A program made the position numbers and the translations under genes. Positions 1 through 8,436 of a stretch of DNA of 31,396 bases are shown here, in pieces; positions within the stretch are counted from its first letter, which is position 1, and every line of letters begins with the position of its first letter. The notes beneath the pieces were generated by a model. The model saw nothing but the letters and a program-made list of their open reading frames with translations. It had not been told where the DNA came from and made no database searches. Origin of the DNA: CALLPQ01 sp964479275. GTDB lineage: Bacteria > Pseudomonadota > Alphaproteobacteria > Caulobacterales > Parvularculaceae. The DNA is taken from assembly GCA_964479275.1 (NCBI GenBank), contig CAYZLR010000038.1, positions 1-31,396 of the forward strand. Reading direction: 5' to 3'.

Positions 1-94
1 GTGTCAACTTGCTTCTGCACGCATCATCATGCGTAATTTATGAGCCTAGCTCCTAATCATTTTTTATGAATATCGAGGAAATACATATGTTATT

Positions 95-1057
95 CTAACC
101 TATTAATTCTTGTATGAAAGATAGGAAGTAATTTTCAATGTCAGTATACACAAATTCTATAGAATAAAACTTTATAGACTCGATTAACAAATGCGAAGCA
201 GCATACAAACTTGTTAAGTTTTGTAAGAGTAGGATAAAATTTGCATTTTGGCCTCTGATGTAATTTACAAATTTTAAAACTATGAACGGGCCAAATGCTG
301 TTAGCCCCAAACCTGACATCCCAATAATGCCAGATAAGAAAATATTTTCTACATCAAAAAAAATCAAGCTCCGCCCAATAATTAATCCGATAGTGATAAT
401 TAACGCGGAAGAGAGCAAGATTATTATTAAGGGAAGCAATAAACCATTAATACCATCAAAAAAAGATTTCTTGGCGCTATTAAACTGAAGTATGACTTCG
501 ACACAAAGTCGCCTAAAAATAAAATAAAATAACATTCCCCCACAAACATACGAAAAGAAGATAGCCACAGAGAAAAATACAGCAAAAATGAAAACGATTA
601 TAATATCAAATATATCTGATTGATTATAAATAATTGTTCTAATTTTGCCACCCTTCTTAAGGTAGGTAAGATTATTTTTTTCATAAAAAAATACATCTAT
701 TTTATTTCTCGCAATCTTACACCAATCTTTTTTAGGCGTGTAACTATTGGTGCCACCCAGTTGATTACAATTATTTATTGTTTGCCGTTGGTCCTTTTTT
801 GAAAATAATTTAATAGTTGAAGAGAGGATAATATCCGATGAGATGTCAGGTGAGTTAATCTCGTAGATCAAATAAGCGGGACCTCTCGTGGGGAAACTAT
901 AACAAACTGAACAATCCGATATAGTAATTGTTTTTTCCTCACCTTCTATTAAAAATCGTAATCCTTGATAGTAGATGCCAGAGAGCATAATCAACAGGAG
1001 AATAAAAATTACTACAAATAGTCCAGCTACTAGGTTAAAGAAAAACTCACCCTTCAT
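95..1057 (-). CDS. Hypothetical four-helix membrane protein
   Basis: I do not recognise this 320-residue protein. It has four hydrophobic segments, at about residues 8-30, 149-180, 205-228 and 238-263. A hydrophilic region of roughly 115 residues between the first two is probably extracytoplasmic. It carries four cysteines (C49, C52, C97, C113), with C49 and C52 as a CxxC pair, so disulfides or a metal site are possible. The C-terminal 55 residues are mildly hydrophobic. The ATG is preceded by a weak GGTGGG at about 8 bases. The gene is visibly richer in A/T than the tal and kor genes beside it, which fits an accessory or recently acquired gene. It lies downstream of tal on the same strand, 111 bp away, so co-transcription is possible but not shown. 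Function unknown. Confidence 0.6.
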   Translation of the reverse strand: MKGEFFFNLVAGLFVVIFILLLIMLSGIYYQGLRFLIEGEEKTITISDCSVCYSFPTRGPAYLIYEINSPDISSDIILSSTIKLFSKKDQRQTINNCNQLGGTNSYTPKKDWCKIARNKIDVFFYEKNNLTYLKKGGKIRTIIYNQSDIFDIIIVFIFAVFFSVAIFFSYVCGGMLFYFIFRRLCVEVILQFNSAKKSFFDGINGLLLPLIIILLSSALIITIGLIIGRSLIFFDVENIFLSGIIGMSGLGLTAFGPFIVLKFVNYIRGQNANFILLLQNLTSLYAASHLLIESIKFYSIEFVYTDIENYFLSFIQELIG

Positions 1058-1168
1058 ATTAACCCACCGTAATCACATCAACTTTCACTCACACGCAGAC
1101 CTTTAATAGTAGATATCAAAACAACAGCTTTAGCCACAAAAAAATTCCTGAATTTTTGATTTATAAGC

Positions 1169-1822
1169 TTACAAAATCTTTTGGCCCGTTTTTTCCCAAT
1201 CAGCCAAAAAGGCTTTTAAGCCCTTATCAGTCAACGGATGATTAACCAAACCCTTAATAACACTCGGTGGCACAGTCGCCACATCAGCACCAAATAAGGC
1301 GCATTCTTTAACGTGGTTGGCCGAGCGGATAGAGGCCGCTAAAACTTCCGTTTGGAAATCATAATTATCATAAATCATCCGAATATCGCGAATGAGTTCC
1401 ATGCCATCAAGGGCCATATCATCAATGCGGCCAATAAAGGGGGAGATGAAGCTTGCCCCAGCCTTTGCTGCCAACAATGCCTGATTAGCTGAAAAGCAAA
1501 GGGTCACATTTGTCATGATGCCTTCTGCTTTAAAGGCGCGACACGCTTTTAGCCCTTCAATAGTCAAAGGCAGCTTCACGGTCACATTATCGGCAATCTT
1601 AGCTAATGATTTGCCTTCGGCTACCATTTCATCGGCTTCTAATGCGGTTACTTCTGCGCTAACCGGACCATCGGTTAATTTACAAATTTCGGCAATAACT
1701 TCTCTAAAATCACGTCCCGACTTCATAATCAAACTTGGGTTAGTGGTTACACCGTCCACCAGGCCTGTTGGGATAAGGTCTGCTATTTCCTCAATATTGG
1801 CCGTGTCGACAAAGAATTTCAT
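1169..1822 (-). CDS. tal: Small transaldolase (TalC/FSA family)
   Basis: This 217-residue protein belongs to the compact transaldolase/fructose-6-phosphate aldolase family (class I aldolases, single TIM barrel, usual length about 215-220). Visible hallmarks are FVDTAN at the start, GVTTNPS (24-30), the Schiff-base lysine K83 in VKLP, and SPFIGRIDD (127-135). Two positions that separate the two activities read E57 (Gln in E. coli FSA) and F129 (Tyr in E. coli FSA), which favours true transaldolase. The inferred role is dihydroxyacetone transfer between sedoheptulose-7-P and glyceraldehyde-3-P in the cytoplasmic pentose phosphate pathway. A GGGAG ribosome binding site lies about 10 bases before the ATG. 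It stands apart from other pentose phosphate genes here. Confidence 0.92.
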   Translation of the reverse strand: MKFFVDTANIEEIADLIPTGLVDGVTTNPSLIMKSGRDFREVIAEICKLTDGPVSAEVTALEADEMVAEGKSLAKIADNVTVKLPLTIEGLKACRAFKAEGIMTNVTLCFSANQALLAAKAGASFISPFIGRIDDMALDGMELIRDIRMIYDNYDFQTEVLAASIRSANHVKECALFGADVATVPPSVIKGLVNHPLTDKGLKAFLADWEKTGQKIL

Positions 1823-2289
1823 AAGATCAGGCTCCCGCGATGTTGGAATTTAACTCGGCTATGGATAGAACCATTCTATCGATTTTACCATCAAAATTGC
1901 GGTAACCGAGCGGCCTAACTGGGTGAAAAAAATACAAGTTTCGAAGACACTTAAGTTTGTTTGATTGAAAGCCACACCCAAGATTAGAAAAACTAAACAA
2001 AAACACGAATACATTTATCAAATCACTGGAATTTGATAGCTATGAAGAATTAACATCCCCGCCGAAAAAATATAACAAAATTCATATAAAACAATAGGTT
2101 AAAGAAAAAATCGCATACACTCTCTCAATATAACAATTGAGGAGTTCGCAATTTCGCCGCAGAATATCGACATATTTGTGCTAAAGTTTATCAAGAGGCT
2201 TTCTCTGGGGCGTTTCATCGCCTATATACCCGTTTCAATTGGGATTTTACTATCCCTCAAGTCATTTTCTAATTTTGGGCATATTCCCT
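1823..2289. other. Intergenic region between tal and korA
   Basis: This divergent 467-bp region should hold the promoters of tal (minus) and korA (plus). It contains a dyad CTCAAT-ATAACA-ATTGAG at 2124-2141, about 150 bp before the korA start. No convincing sigma-70 hexamer pair was found. A 64-codon minus-strand reading frame at 1827-2021 has no family resemblance and is not counted as a gene. Confidence 0.4.
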
Positions 2290-4173
2290 ATGACAACAAT
2301 TGTTCCTGAACAAAAATCAATCACCGTTCGTTTTGCTGGAGACTCCGGTGATGGCGTCCAACTACTCGGGTCTCAGTTTGCGGAGTCAACAGCCCTGTCA
2401 GGAGCTGATTTCGCAACCTTCCCTGACTTCCCGGCGGAGATTCGTGCGCCGGTCGGAACAACATTCGGTGTCTCTGCATTTCAAATCAACCTCGGAGCGC
2501 GCCGAATCGCCACTTCTGGTGATGCGCCTGATGTATTGATTGCCTTTAACCCGGCAGCGCTCAAAGTTAATCTCCCTCTTTTGCCAAAAGGCGCATTGAT
2601 CATCCTCAATACAGATGCTTTTAATGCCCGAAATTTTACGAAAGCCGGCATAGAAGTAGACCCACGCGAAACCGGTGAACTAGAGGGATTTCAGGTCGTT
2701 GAAATTGCCATTACTACGCAGACCATGGAAGCGGTTAAAGATAGTGGGCTTGGCAAAAAAGACGCTGAACAATGTAAAAATTTCTGGGGCCTCGGCGCAG
2801 TTTTATGGATGTTTGGCCGGGACAGAAAACCGATCGAGGATTGGGTCAATGTCAAATTCGCCAAAAACCCTGACGCGGTAAAGGGTAATATCGCAGCCCT
2901 TCACGCGGGCCATGCCTATGCAGAAACGGTTGAACTTTCAGCAGAGATCCCGCAATTTGAAATTGGCGAAGCGCCGATGGATGCTGGGGAATATCGCTCC
3001 ATAACCGGAGCACAAGCTTTATCGCTTGGGCTAGCCGCAGCAGGTGAACTTGCCGACACTTCAATATTCTTTGCCTCTTATCCAATTACCCCCGCCTCTC
3101 CCGTGCTCCATCATCTGACAAAAATGGGCGAACTGGGTGTCGCCACTTTTCAAGCTGAAGACGAAATTGCGGCATGTTGCGCGGCTATTGGCGCATCATT
3201 TGGCGGCGCCATTGGGGTTACCTCTTCATCTGGACCTGGCATTGCCTTAAAGACCGAGGCTATCGGCCTTGCCGTTTCCGCCGAACTCCCATTGGTTATC
3301 GTCAATTCACAACGCGGAGGTCCATCAACCGGGCTACCTACAAAAACAGAACAATCCGATCTCTATCAAGCTGTATACGGACGCAATGGGGACACCCCTG
3401 TCCCTGTTATCGCTTCGAGCGATCCTGGCGATTGCTTCTATGCCGCAATTGAAGCCACTCGAATTGCTTTGCGCCATATGACGCCAGTCTTTCTTTTAAC
3501 TGACGGATATATAGCCAACGCTGCAGGTCCTTGGGCTTTACCCGACATGGAAACCATCGAGCCTTTAACCGTCAATGCAAAACCTGCGAATATTGATTTT
3601 AGCGACACTCTGGCGGTGAAAAAAGCTATTTGGGATCGAGATGAAAAAACCTTAGGTCGGCCCTGGGTTTCCCCCGGAGATATAGGATTTGCCCACCGTA
3701 TTGGCGGCCTTGAAAAGGACGTTGAAACCGGTGATATTTCCTATGATGCAGATAATCACCAAACCATGAGCGATTTGCGGCAAAGAAAAGTTGATAGCGT
3801 TGCTGATTTCATTCCAGACCAAAAAGTTGAACAGGGGGGAAATTCCGGATCCCTCGCTGTTGTTGGCTGGGGATCAACACATGGGGCGATATGGCGGGCA
3901 GTCAATCAAGCACGTGAAGAAGGCCAGAATGTTTCGCAAATCCATCTTCGCTATCTAAATCCATTACCCAAAAATTTAGGCCAATTGCTGGCTGGATTTG
4001 ATCGCATCCTCTTACCCGAAATGAATATGGGACAATGTGCGACGCTTTTGCGAGACAAACTGGAAGTGGATGTTGTTCCCCTGACAAAAGTATCTGGGCA
4101 GCCCTTTAAGATTTCAGAAATTCTCGAAGCCATTTATGAAAATGTAAATAGCATCATTCAAGCTGCGGAGTAA
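2290..4173 (+). CDS. korA: 2-oxoacid:ferredoxin oxidoreductase subunit alpha (KorA)
   Basis: This is the alpha subunit of a two-subunit 2-oxoacid:ferredoxin oxidoreductase, most likely 2-oxoglutarate-specific (2-oxoglutarate + CoA + oxidised ferredoxin to succinyl-CoA + CO2). The first 190 residues form the gamma domain, with RFAGDSGDGVQ and FPAEIRAPVG. The pyrimidine-binding domain begins near SYPITPASP, followed by FQAEDEIAA and TSSSGPGIALKTE; the C-terminal domain carries WGSTHG. The ATG at 2290 gives 627 residues and starts just before the conserved KSITVRFAG. An in-frame ATG at 2239 would add 17 residues unlike the family. korB follows after one intervening gene. Such enzymes can replace or supplement 2-oxoglutarate dehydrogenase; that role here is inferred. 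Confidence 0.93.
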   Translation: MTTIVPEQKSITVRFAGDSGDGVQLLGSQFAESTALSGADFATFPDFPAEIRAPVGTTFGVSAFQINLGARRIATSGDAPDVLIAFNPAALKVNLPLLPKGALIILNTDAFNARNFTKAGIEVDPRETGELEGFQVVEIAITTQTMEAVKDSGLGKKDAEQCKNFWGLGAVLWMFGRDRKPIEDWVNVKFAKNPDAVKGNIAALHAGHAYAETVELSAEIPQFEIGEAPMDAGEYRSITGAQALSLGLAAAGELADTSIFFASYPITPASPVLHHLTKMGELGVATFQAEDEIAACCAAIGASFGGAIGVTSSSGPGIALKTEAIGLAVSAELPLVIVNSQRGGPSTGLPTKTEQSDLYQAVYGRNGDTPVPVIASSDPGDCFYAAIEATRIALRHMTPVFLLTDGYIANAAGPWALPDMETIEPLTVNAKPANIDFSDTLAVKKAIWDRDEKTLGRPWVSPGDIGFAHRIGGLEKDVETGDISYDADNHQTMSDLRQRKVDSVADFIPDQKVEQGGNSGSLAVVGWGSTHGAIWRAVNQAREEGQNVSQIHLRYLNPLPKNLGQLLAGFDRILLPEMNMGQCATLLRDKLEVDVVPLTKVSGQPFKISEILEAIYENVNSIIQAAE

Positions 4174-4178
4174 TTTTC

Positions 4179-4694
4179 ATGCCTCGAAAAGCAAAAAGAC
4201 GAACCTCGATCCCTCTTCTCGCGGCTCTGATGGGTTCCATGGTAACAATTCTGATGGGCTCTATTATAGCACTAAAGGCCAGGTCACAGGAAGCAACAAC
4301 CAATACCGAAGACGAGCCCCCTTCGAATTATTGTTTTGATAAAATTTTTCCTGAGGCAATCACACAATTAAAAATTGATTATAAAAAAGCGTCACGTGAG
4401 TTTTTTGAAATTGGTCCCGACCACGAAGTTTCAGAAATTTATGATTTGTATGAATTTCTGAATGTTGTAAAAAATTTACCGCAAGAAAGATGGGCAACAC
4501 CAAACGCAGTTTGGCCGATGCAATCTATTAAAGCAGCGATCAAAATAAATGGTATTACAGAATGTAATATTGTTTACACACAGAACAAAATATACTCGCA
4601 ATATAAAGATCAACAAGGTTTTATCGTTCAGCCCATTTCCATTTTCACATTTAGACGCCTGAACGAAACCCTATTTTCATTTTCTATTGTCTAG
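4179..4694 (+). CDS. Signal-anchored hypothetical protein between korA and korB
   Basis: I do not recognise this 171-residue protein. It starts with a very basic stretch (PRKAKRR) followed by a hydrophobic segment at about 11-32, so it is either a type II membrane anchor or an uncleaved or cleaved signal peptide. The remaining 135 residues are soluble and probably periplasmic, with two cysteines (C52, C129) that could pair. It begins 5 bp after the korA stop and ends 12 bp before korB, which has its own AGGAAA site, so the three genes are almost certainly one transcript. The base composition looks more A/T-rich than in the kor genes. KorA and KorB are normally adjacent and cytoplasmic, so an exported product between them is odd. 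Function unknown. Confidence 0.72.
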   Translation: MPRKAKRRTSIPLLAALMGSMVTILMGSIIALKARSQEATTNTEDEPPSNYCFDKIFPEAITQLKIDYKKASREFFEIGPDHEVSEIYDLYEFLNVVKNLPQERWATPNAVWPMQSIKAAIKINGITECNIVYTQNKIYSQYKDQQGFIVQPISIFTFRRLNETLFSFSIV

Positions 4695-4706
4695 GAAACC
4701 CAAAGA

Positions 4707-5708
4707 ATGAACGCTCCTCTTACCGCAAAAGATTTCGCAACCGATCAGGAAGTTCGCTGGTGCCCCGGATGTGGGGATTATGCAATCTTAAAATGTGTCC
4801 AAAAAACAATGGCAGACCTTGAGGCCAACCCCGATGAAACTGTGTTTGTTTCCGGTATTGGGTGCTCATCGCGGTTCCCTTACTACATGAAAACATATGG
4901 CTTCCATACTATTCATGGCCGCGCACCTGCTTTTGCTACAGGACTGAAACTGGCCAAACCAGCGCTTGATGTTTGGATGGTGACCGGCGATGGCGACGGC
5001 TTATCAATTGGTGGTAACCATCTACTTCATCTCATTCGTCGCAATGTCGATATGCAGGTTTTGCTTTTTAATAATGAGATTTATGGCCTCACAAAAGGGC
5101 AATACTCGCCCACTTCACGACCGGGCACACGCTCCCCAACGAGCCCGAAAGGGTCTATTGAAGGGGCGATTAATGCAGGTGCATTTGCAATCGGTGCCGG
5201 TGCTCATTTTATCGCACGAGGCATCGATACGGATGCCAAAAACTTGAGCGCAACCTTAAAGGCTGCGCACAAACACAAGGGCACTGCTTTTGTTGAAATT
5301 TATCAAAACTGCATTGTCTATAATGCCGACGTCTTTAAGGGGTTTACTGAAAAAGCGGCAGCAGCAGACAATCAACTCAATGTCACTCATGGTAAGCCTT
5401 TAACCTTTGCAAAAGAAACGAAAGGTTTAAGGTTTAACCCTTCGACGATGACATTAGAGGTTGTTACCCTCGGCGAAAACGGCATTTCGTTAGATGATAT
5501 TTTGGTGCATGATCAAACCAACATTAACCTTGCGCAAATGCTCTTAACGATGTCAGACGAAGAATTCCCTGTGGCTTTAGGGGTCATTTATGATAACCCA
5601 TCTGAGACTTCATTTGATGAAAATTTTTGGACACATCACGTGAGCAAAGGCCAAAGAACTGGCAAAGTTGCTGACGCACTCCGCGATGGATCTGTTTGGA
5701 AAAAATAA
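4707..5708 (+). CDS. korB: 2-oxoacid:ferredoxin oxidoreductase subunit beta (KorB)
   Basis: This is the thiamine-diphosphate-binding beta subunit that pairs with KorA. The 333 residues carry WCPGCGDY (C19, C22), GIGCSSRF (C53) and NCIVYN (C202), the four cysteines expected to hold the single [4Fe-4S] cluster. The ThDP/Mg signature is GDGDGLSIGGNH (94-105) followed by LFNNEIYGLTKGQ (120-132). The length is usual for the two-subunit type, and no separate ferredoxin-like delta subunit is nearby. An AGGAAA site sits about 10 bases before the ATG. The enzyme decarboxylates a 2-oxoacid and passes electrons through the cluster to ferredoxin. Substrate preference (2-oxoglutarate over pyruvate) is inferred from overall resemblance to KorB. 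Confidence 0.94.
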   Translation: MNAPLTAKDFATDQEVRWCPGCGDYAILKCVQKTMADLEANPDETVFVSGIGCSSRFPYYMKTYGFHTIHGRAPAFATGLKLAKPALDVWMVTGDGDGLSIGGNHLLHLIRRNVDMQVLLFNNEIYGLTKGQYSPTSRPGTRSPTSPKGSIEGAINAGAFAIGAGAHFIARGIDTDAKNLSATLKAAHKHKGTAFVEIYQNCIVYNADVFKGFTEKAAAADNQLNVTHGKPLTFAKETKGLRFNPSTMTLEVVTLGENGISLDDILVHDQTNINLAQMLLTMSDEEFPVALGVIYDNPSETSFDENFWTHHVSKGQRTGKVADALRDGSVWKK

Positions 5709-5716
5709 CAGTTTTT

Positions 5717-6220
5717 ATGCCAGAGGCAATGTCTACCAGAATCATTCCAATAACAGATGAATACTGGCCGAGCACTTGGGCAATTATGGAACCCATCATC
5801 CGTGCGGGAGAAACTTATCCGTATGCAACGGATATGCCTCGAAATGGCGCCCATACAAAATGGATAAAAAACACACGCGTAGCTTATGTCGCGATAAACC
5901 CTGCAAATGAAGTTATCGGGACATATTACATCAAACCCAACCAAGACCCATTGGGTGCTCATATATGCAATTGTGGATATATCACAGCAACACATGTCCG
6001 CAGACAAGGCATTGCCAAAATGATGTGTGAGCATTCCCAGCGAGAGGCAAAAAAACTTGGCTTCAAAGCCATGCAGTTTAATCTTGTTGTTTCAAGTAAT
6101 AATGCCGGTTTTCAATTATGGAAAAAAATGGGCTTTACACTGATTGGTACCGTTCCCGAAGCCTTTGACCATGCCAAACTGGGACTGGTTGATGCACATA
6201 TTATGCATAAAAAACTCTGA
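5717..6220 (+). CDS. GNAT family N-acetyltransferase
   Basis: This single-domain GNAT acetyltransferase has about 167 residues. The acetyl-CoA pyrophosphate loop is visible as VRRQGIAKMM, preceded by the beta-4 stretch CNCGYITATHV. The C-terminal half shows the usual NAGFQLWKKMGF motif. The early sequence (EYWPSTWAIMEPIIRAGETYPY) resembles family members that act on small amines or amino-acid-like substrates, but the substrate cannot be named. The start is uncertain: ATG 5717 lies 8 bp after the korB stop, a TTG at 5696 would overlap korB, and ATG 5729 (MSTRIIPIT) follows an AGAGG. The spacing suggests read-through from the kor operon. Confidence 0.85.
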   Translation: MPEAMSTRIIPITDEYWPSTWAIMEPIIRAGETYPYATDMPRNGAHTKWIKNTRVAYVAINPANEVIGTYYIKPNQDPLGAHICNCGYITATHVRRQGIAKMMCEHSQREAKKLGFKAMQFNLVVSSNNAGFQLWKKMGFTLIGTVPEAFDHAKLGLVDAHIMHKKL

Positions 6221-6500
6221 TTGTTAAAAAAAATACCACATATCAAAATTGCCCTCTGTTGACTTCAAAAAAAGGCCAATTCACTTTTACAACTTTAGCG
6301 GTATCAACATAGTTGCAAAACACTCCCATTCAATTTGCACGCGGTAAATTAATGTTTTATTCTATCGCCAATTGCAGTGAATTGTGATTCAAAAAGTGAA
6401 GAGTCTTTTGCAAGAAGTCTTTGCTTTTAACCTCATGGGACGTGAAAATCATGTGTCACTTTTTACTGACTTAATGATATTAGAAAAATTGGAGATGATG

Positions 6501-6977
6501 ATGAATTTAATGACAATTCTAAAATGGGTTTTTGCCATTGCTGTTGGGGGCTTTCTACTACTTTTTGGTTATCTAAAATTCTCCGGGGCCGCTTTTATAT
6601 TTCCTTATATAGAATTCAAAGGCGGTGAAGCTGGTTTACCGCTCGCTGAGCTTGCTTATCCTCTTGGTAATTATCTTGTGGGTGGGATGGAACTTCTCGC
6701 AGGATTGCTGGTGATTTTACCTCAAACGCGCGGAATTGGCGCCCCTTTTGCCGTTTTGCCTTTCGCAGGTGCCGTTTTCATGCACCTAACCCCTTATCTT
6801 GGCACGGTGACACCACTCGATTTTGCAACCCCAAAACCCGTTGACGCACTTGCCGCTGGGGAAGGCTTTGTACGGACGGATTTTACGGTAGAAAGTGGAT
6901 CATCATTATTTATAATCGCGGTGGCTATGCTTATCGTTGCAATCATCAATGTTTTCATTCAACGAAAACACGCTTAA
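6501..6977 (+). CDS. DoxX-like four-helix membrane protein
   Basis: This integral membrane protein of about 158 residues has the layout of the DoxX/DoxD-like family. The first helix (LKWVFAIAVGGFLLLFGYLKF) is followed by a second beginning PLGNYLVGGMELLAGLLVIL, a third around GAPFAVLPFAGAVFMHL, and a last near the C terminus (LFIIAVAMLIVAIINVFI). The start was set at ATG 6501 because GGAG lies 6 bases upstream at 6491-6494 and the helix begins shortly after. A GTG at 6384 would add 39 polar residues not typical of the family. Family roles range from thiosulfate:quinone oxidation subunits to redox-related membrane proteins, so the specific role is unknown. Its last 23 bp overlap the 3' end of purB on the other strand. 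Confidence 0.72.
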   Translation: MNLMTILKWVFAIAVGGFLLLFGYLKFSGAAFIFPYIEFKGGEAGLPLAELAYPLGNYLVGGMELLAGLLVILPQTRGIGAPFAVLPFAGAVFMHLTPYLGTVTPLDFATPKPVDALAAGEGFVRTDFTVESGSSLFIIAVAMLIVAIINVFIQRKHA

Positions 6978-8259
6978 AAATCACTCCAACATTTTTCGTG
7001 TGATAGCTCAAATCAAATAAATTATCGAGGTCACTGTGAGATAATCTTGCCGTGACCTCTTCATCTGATTTTAGATTATCCAAAAATGCACCCTCGCCTC
7101 GCCATGCTGGCATCGCATTTCGCTGTACAAGCCGATAAGAACTCTCACGAGACTCCCCCGCCTGTGTCAGCGCTAATAACACGCGTTGAGAATGCACTAA
7201 GCCTCCAAGCTTATCCAGATTGGCCTGCATTCGCTCTGGATAAACAACCAGTTTTTCAATCACGCCAGCCATGCGATGGAGTGCAAAATCCAAATGGATT
7301 GTTGTATCTGGACCTATACCGCGCTCAACAGAAGAATGCGAAATATCTCGTTCATGCCAAAGAGCAACGTTTTCCATCGCCGGCACAACAGCCATCCTCA
7401 CCAATCGCGCAAGGCCGGTTAGGTTTTCAGTTAAGATCGGATTACGTTTATGAGGCATTGCAGAAGACCCCTTTTGTCCCTTGGAGAAAAACTCTTCTGC
7501 TTCCAAGACTTCTGTACGCTGAAGATGGCGCACTTCAGTGGCTAATCGCTCAATAGAAGATGCAATTAAACCCAAAGCTGCAAAAAAGGCCGCATGACGA
7601 TCGCGCGGAATAACCTGAGTGGAGACTGGCTCGATCTCAAGGCCAAGCTTATTGGCAACATGTGCTTCCACAGCTGGGTCGATATTTGCGAATGTACCAA
7701 CAGCCCCAGAAATAGCACAAATCGCTATTTCTTCACGCGCAAGAACAAGACGTTTTCTCGCCCGTTGAAACTCAGTATAAAAACCAGCAAGCTTTAAACC
7801 AAAGGTCACAGGTTCGGCATGAATGCCGTGAGAACGCCCGACACAAATTGTCTCTTTATGCTCCAAGGCTCTTACCTTTAAAGCTTGAAGAACACGATCT
7901 ACTCCTGCGAGCAATAGATCTGATGCCCGCGCCAACTGAACGGAAAGACAGGTATCCAAAACATCAGAAGAAGTCATCCCCTGATGAACAAAACGCGCTT
8001 CTGGACCAACGATTTCTGATAGATGGGTGAGGAAAGCAATAACATCATGTTTGACTTCAGCTTCAATTTCATCAATGCGATCCACGTCAAATTCCACATC
8101 TCTGGCTTTATCCCAGATGATTTTCGCCGCTTCTTTCGGGATCGTTCCCAATTCAGCCATCTTGTCGGCCGCATGGGCCTCAATTTCAAACCATATACGA
8201 AACTTGGATTGTGGTGACCAAATATCGGTCATTTCAGGACGGGAATAACGGGGGATCAT
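6955..8259 (-). CDS. purB: Adenylosuccinate lyase
   Basis: This is purine biosynthesis lyase PurB (434 residues, the normal length of the short type). It cleaves SAICAR to AICAR and adenylosuccinate to AMP, in both cases releasing fumarate. Visible motifs are HQGMTSSD (92-99), GRSHGIHAEP (141-150) with its conserved histidines, and the fumarase/aspartase superfamily signature GSSAMPHKRNP (264-274). The N-terminal MIPRYSRPEMTDIWS is characteristic of this subfamily. An AAGG lies about 9 bases before the ATG. It appears monocistronic: gmk ends 177 bp upstream on the same strand and the DoxX-like gene converges from the other side. Confidence 0.97.
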   Translation of the reverse strand: MIPRYSRPEMTDIWSPQSKFRIWFEIEAHAADKMAELGTIPKEAAKIIWDKARDVEFDVDRIDEIEAEVKHDVIAFLTHLSEIVGPEARFVHQGMTSSDVLDTCLSVQLARASDLLLAGVDRVLQALKVRALEHKETICVGRSHGIHAEPVTFGLKLAGFYTEFQRARKRLVLAREEIAICAISGAVGTFANIDPAVEAHVANKLGLEIEPVSTQVIPRDRHAAFFAALGLIASSIERLATEVRHLQRTEVLEAEEFFSKGQKGSSAMPHKRNPILTENLTGLARLVRMAVVPAMENVALWHERDISHSSVERGIGPDTTIHLDFALHRMAGVIEKLVVYPERMQANLDKLGGLVHSQRVLLALTQAGESRESSYRLVQRNAMPAWRGEGAFLDNLKSDEEVTARLSHSDLDNLFDLSYHTKNVGVIFKRVFVE

Positions 8260-8436
8260 GCGCCAACTGCCTTCTCAAAAAAAGGGATAATTCATCGCCA
8301 GTGATGACCAAATCTGAGTTTTGTGTCAATGGACGCAAACGCGATATCAGCAAATTAGAAGCAGGTAATTCCAAACAAATATGCATTATCTATCGATGGA
8401 TATTTTATGCTCAAAATTTACCATTTAGCAGACGGT

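Noticed and set aside
1140..1157. AAAAATT/AATTTTT hairpin after tal
   Set aside because: The stem is entirely A-U with only a four-base loop, too weak to call a terminator.
1827..2021. 64-codon minus-strand frame upstream of tal
   Set aside because: No recognisable motif, and it ends at the tal ribosome binding site. Likely chance in a low-GC region.
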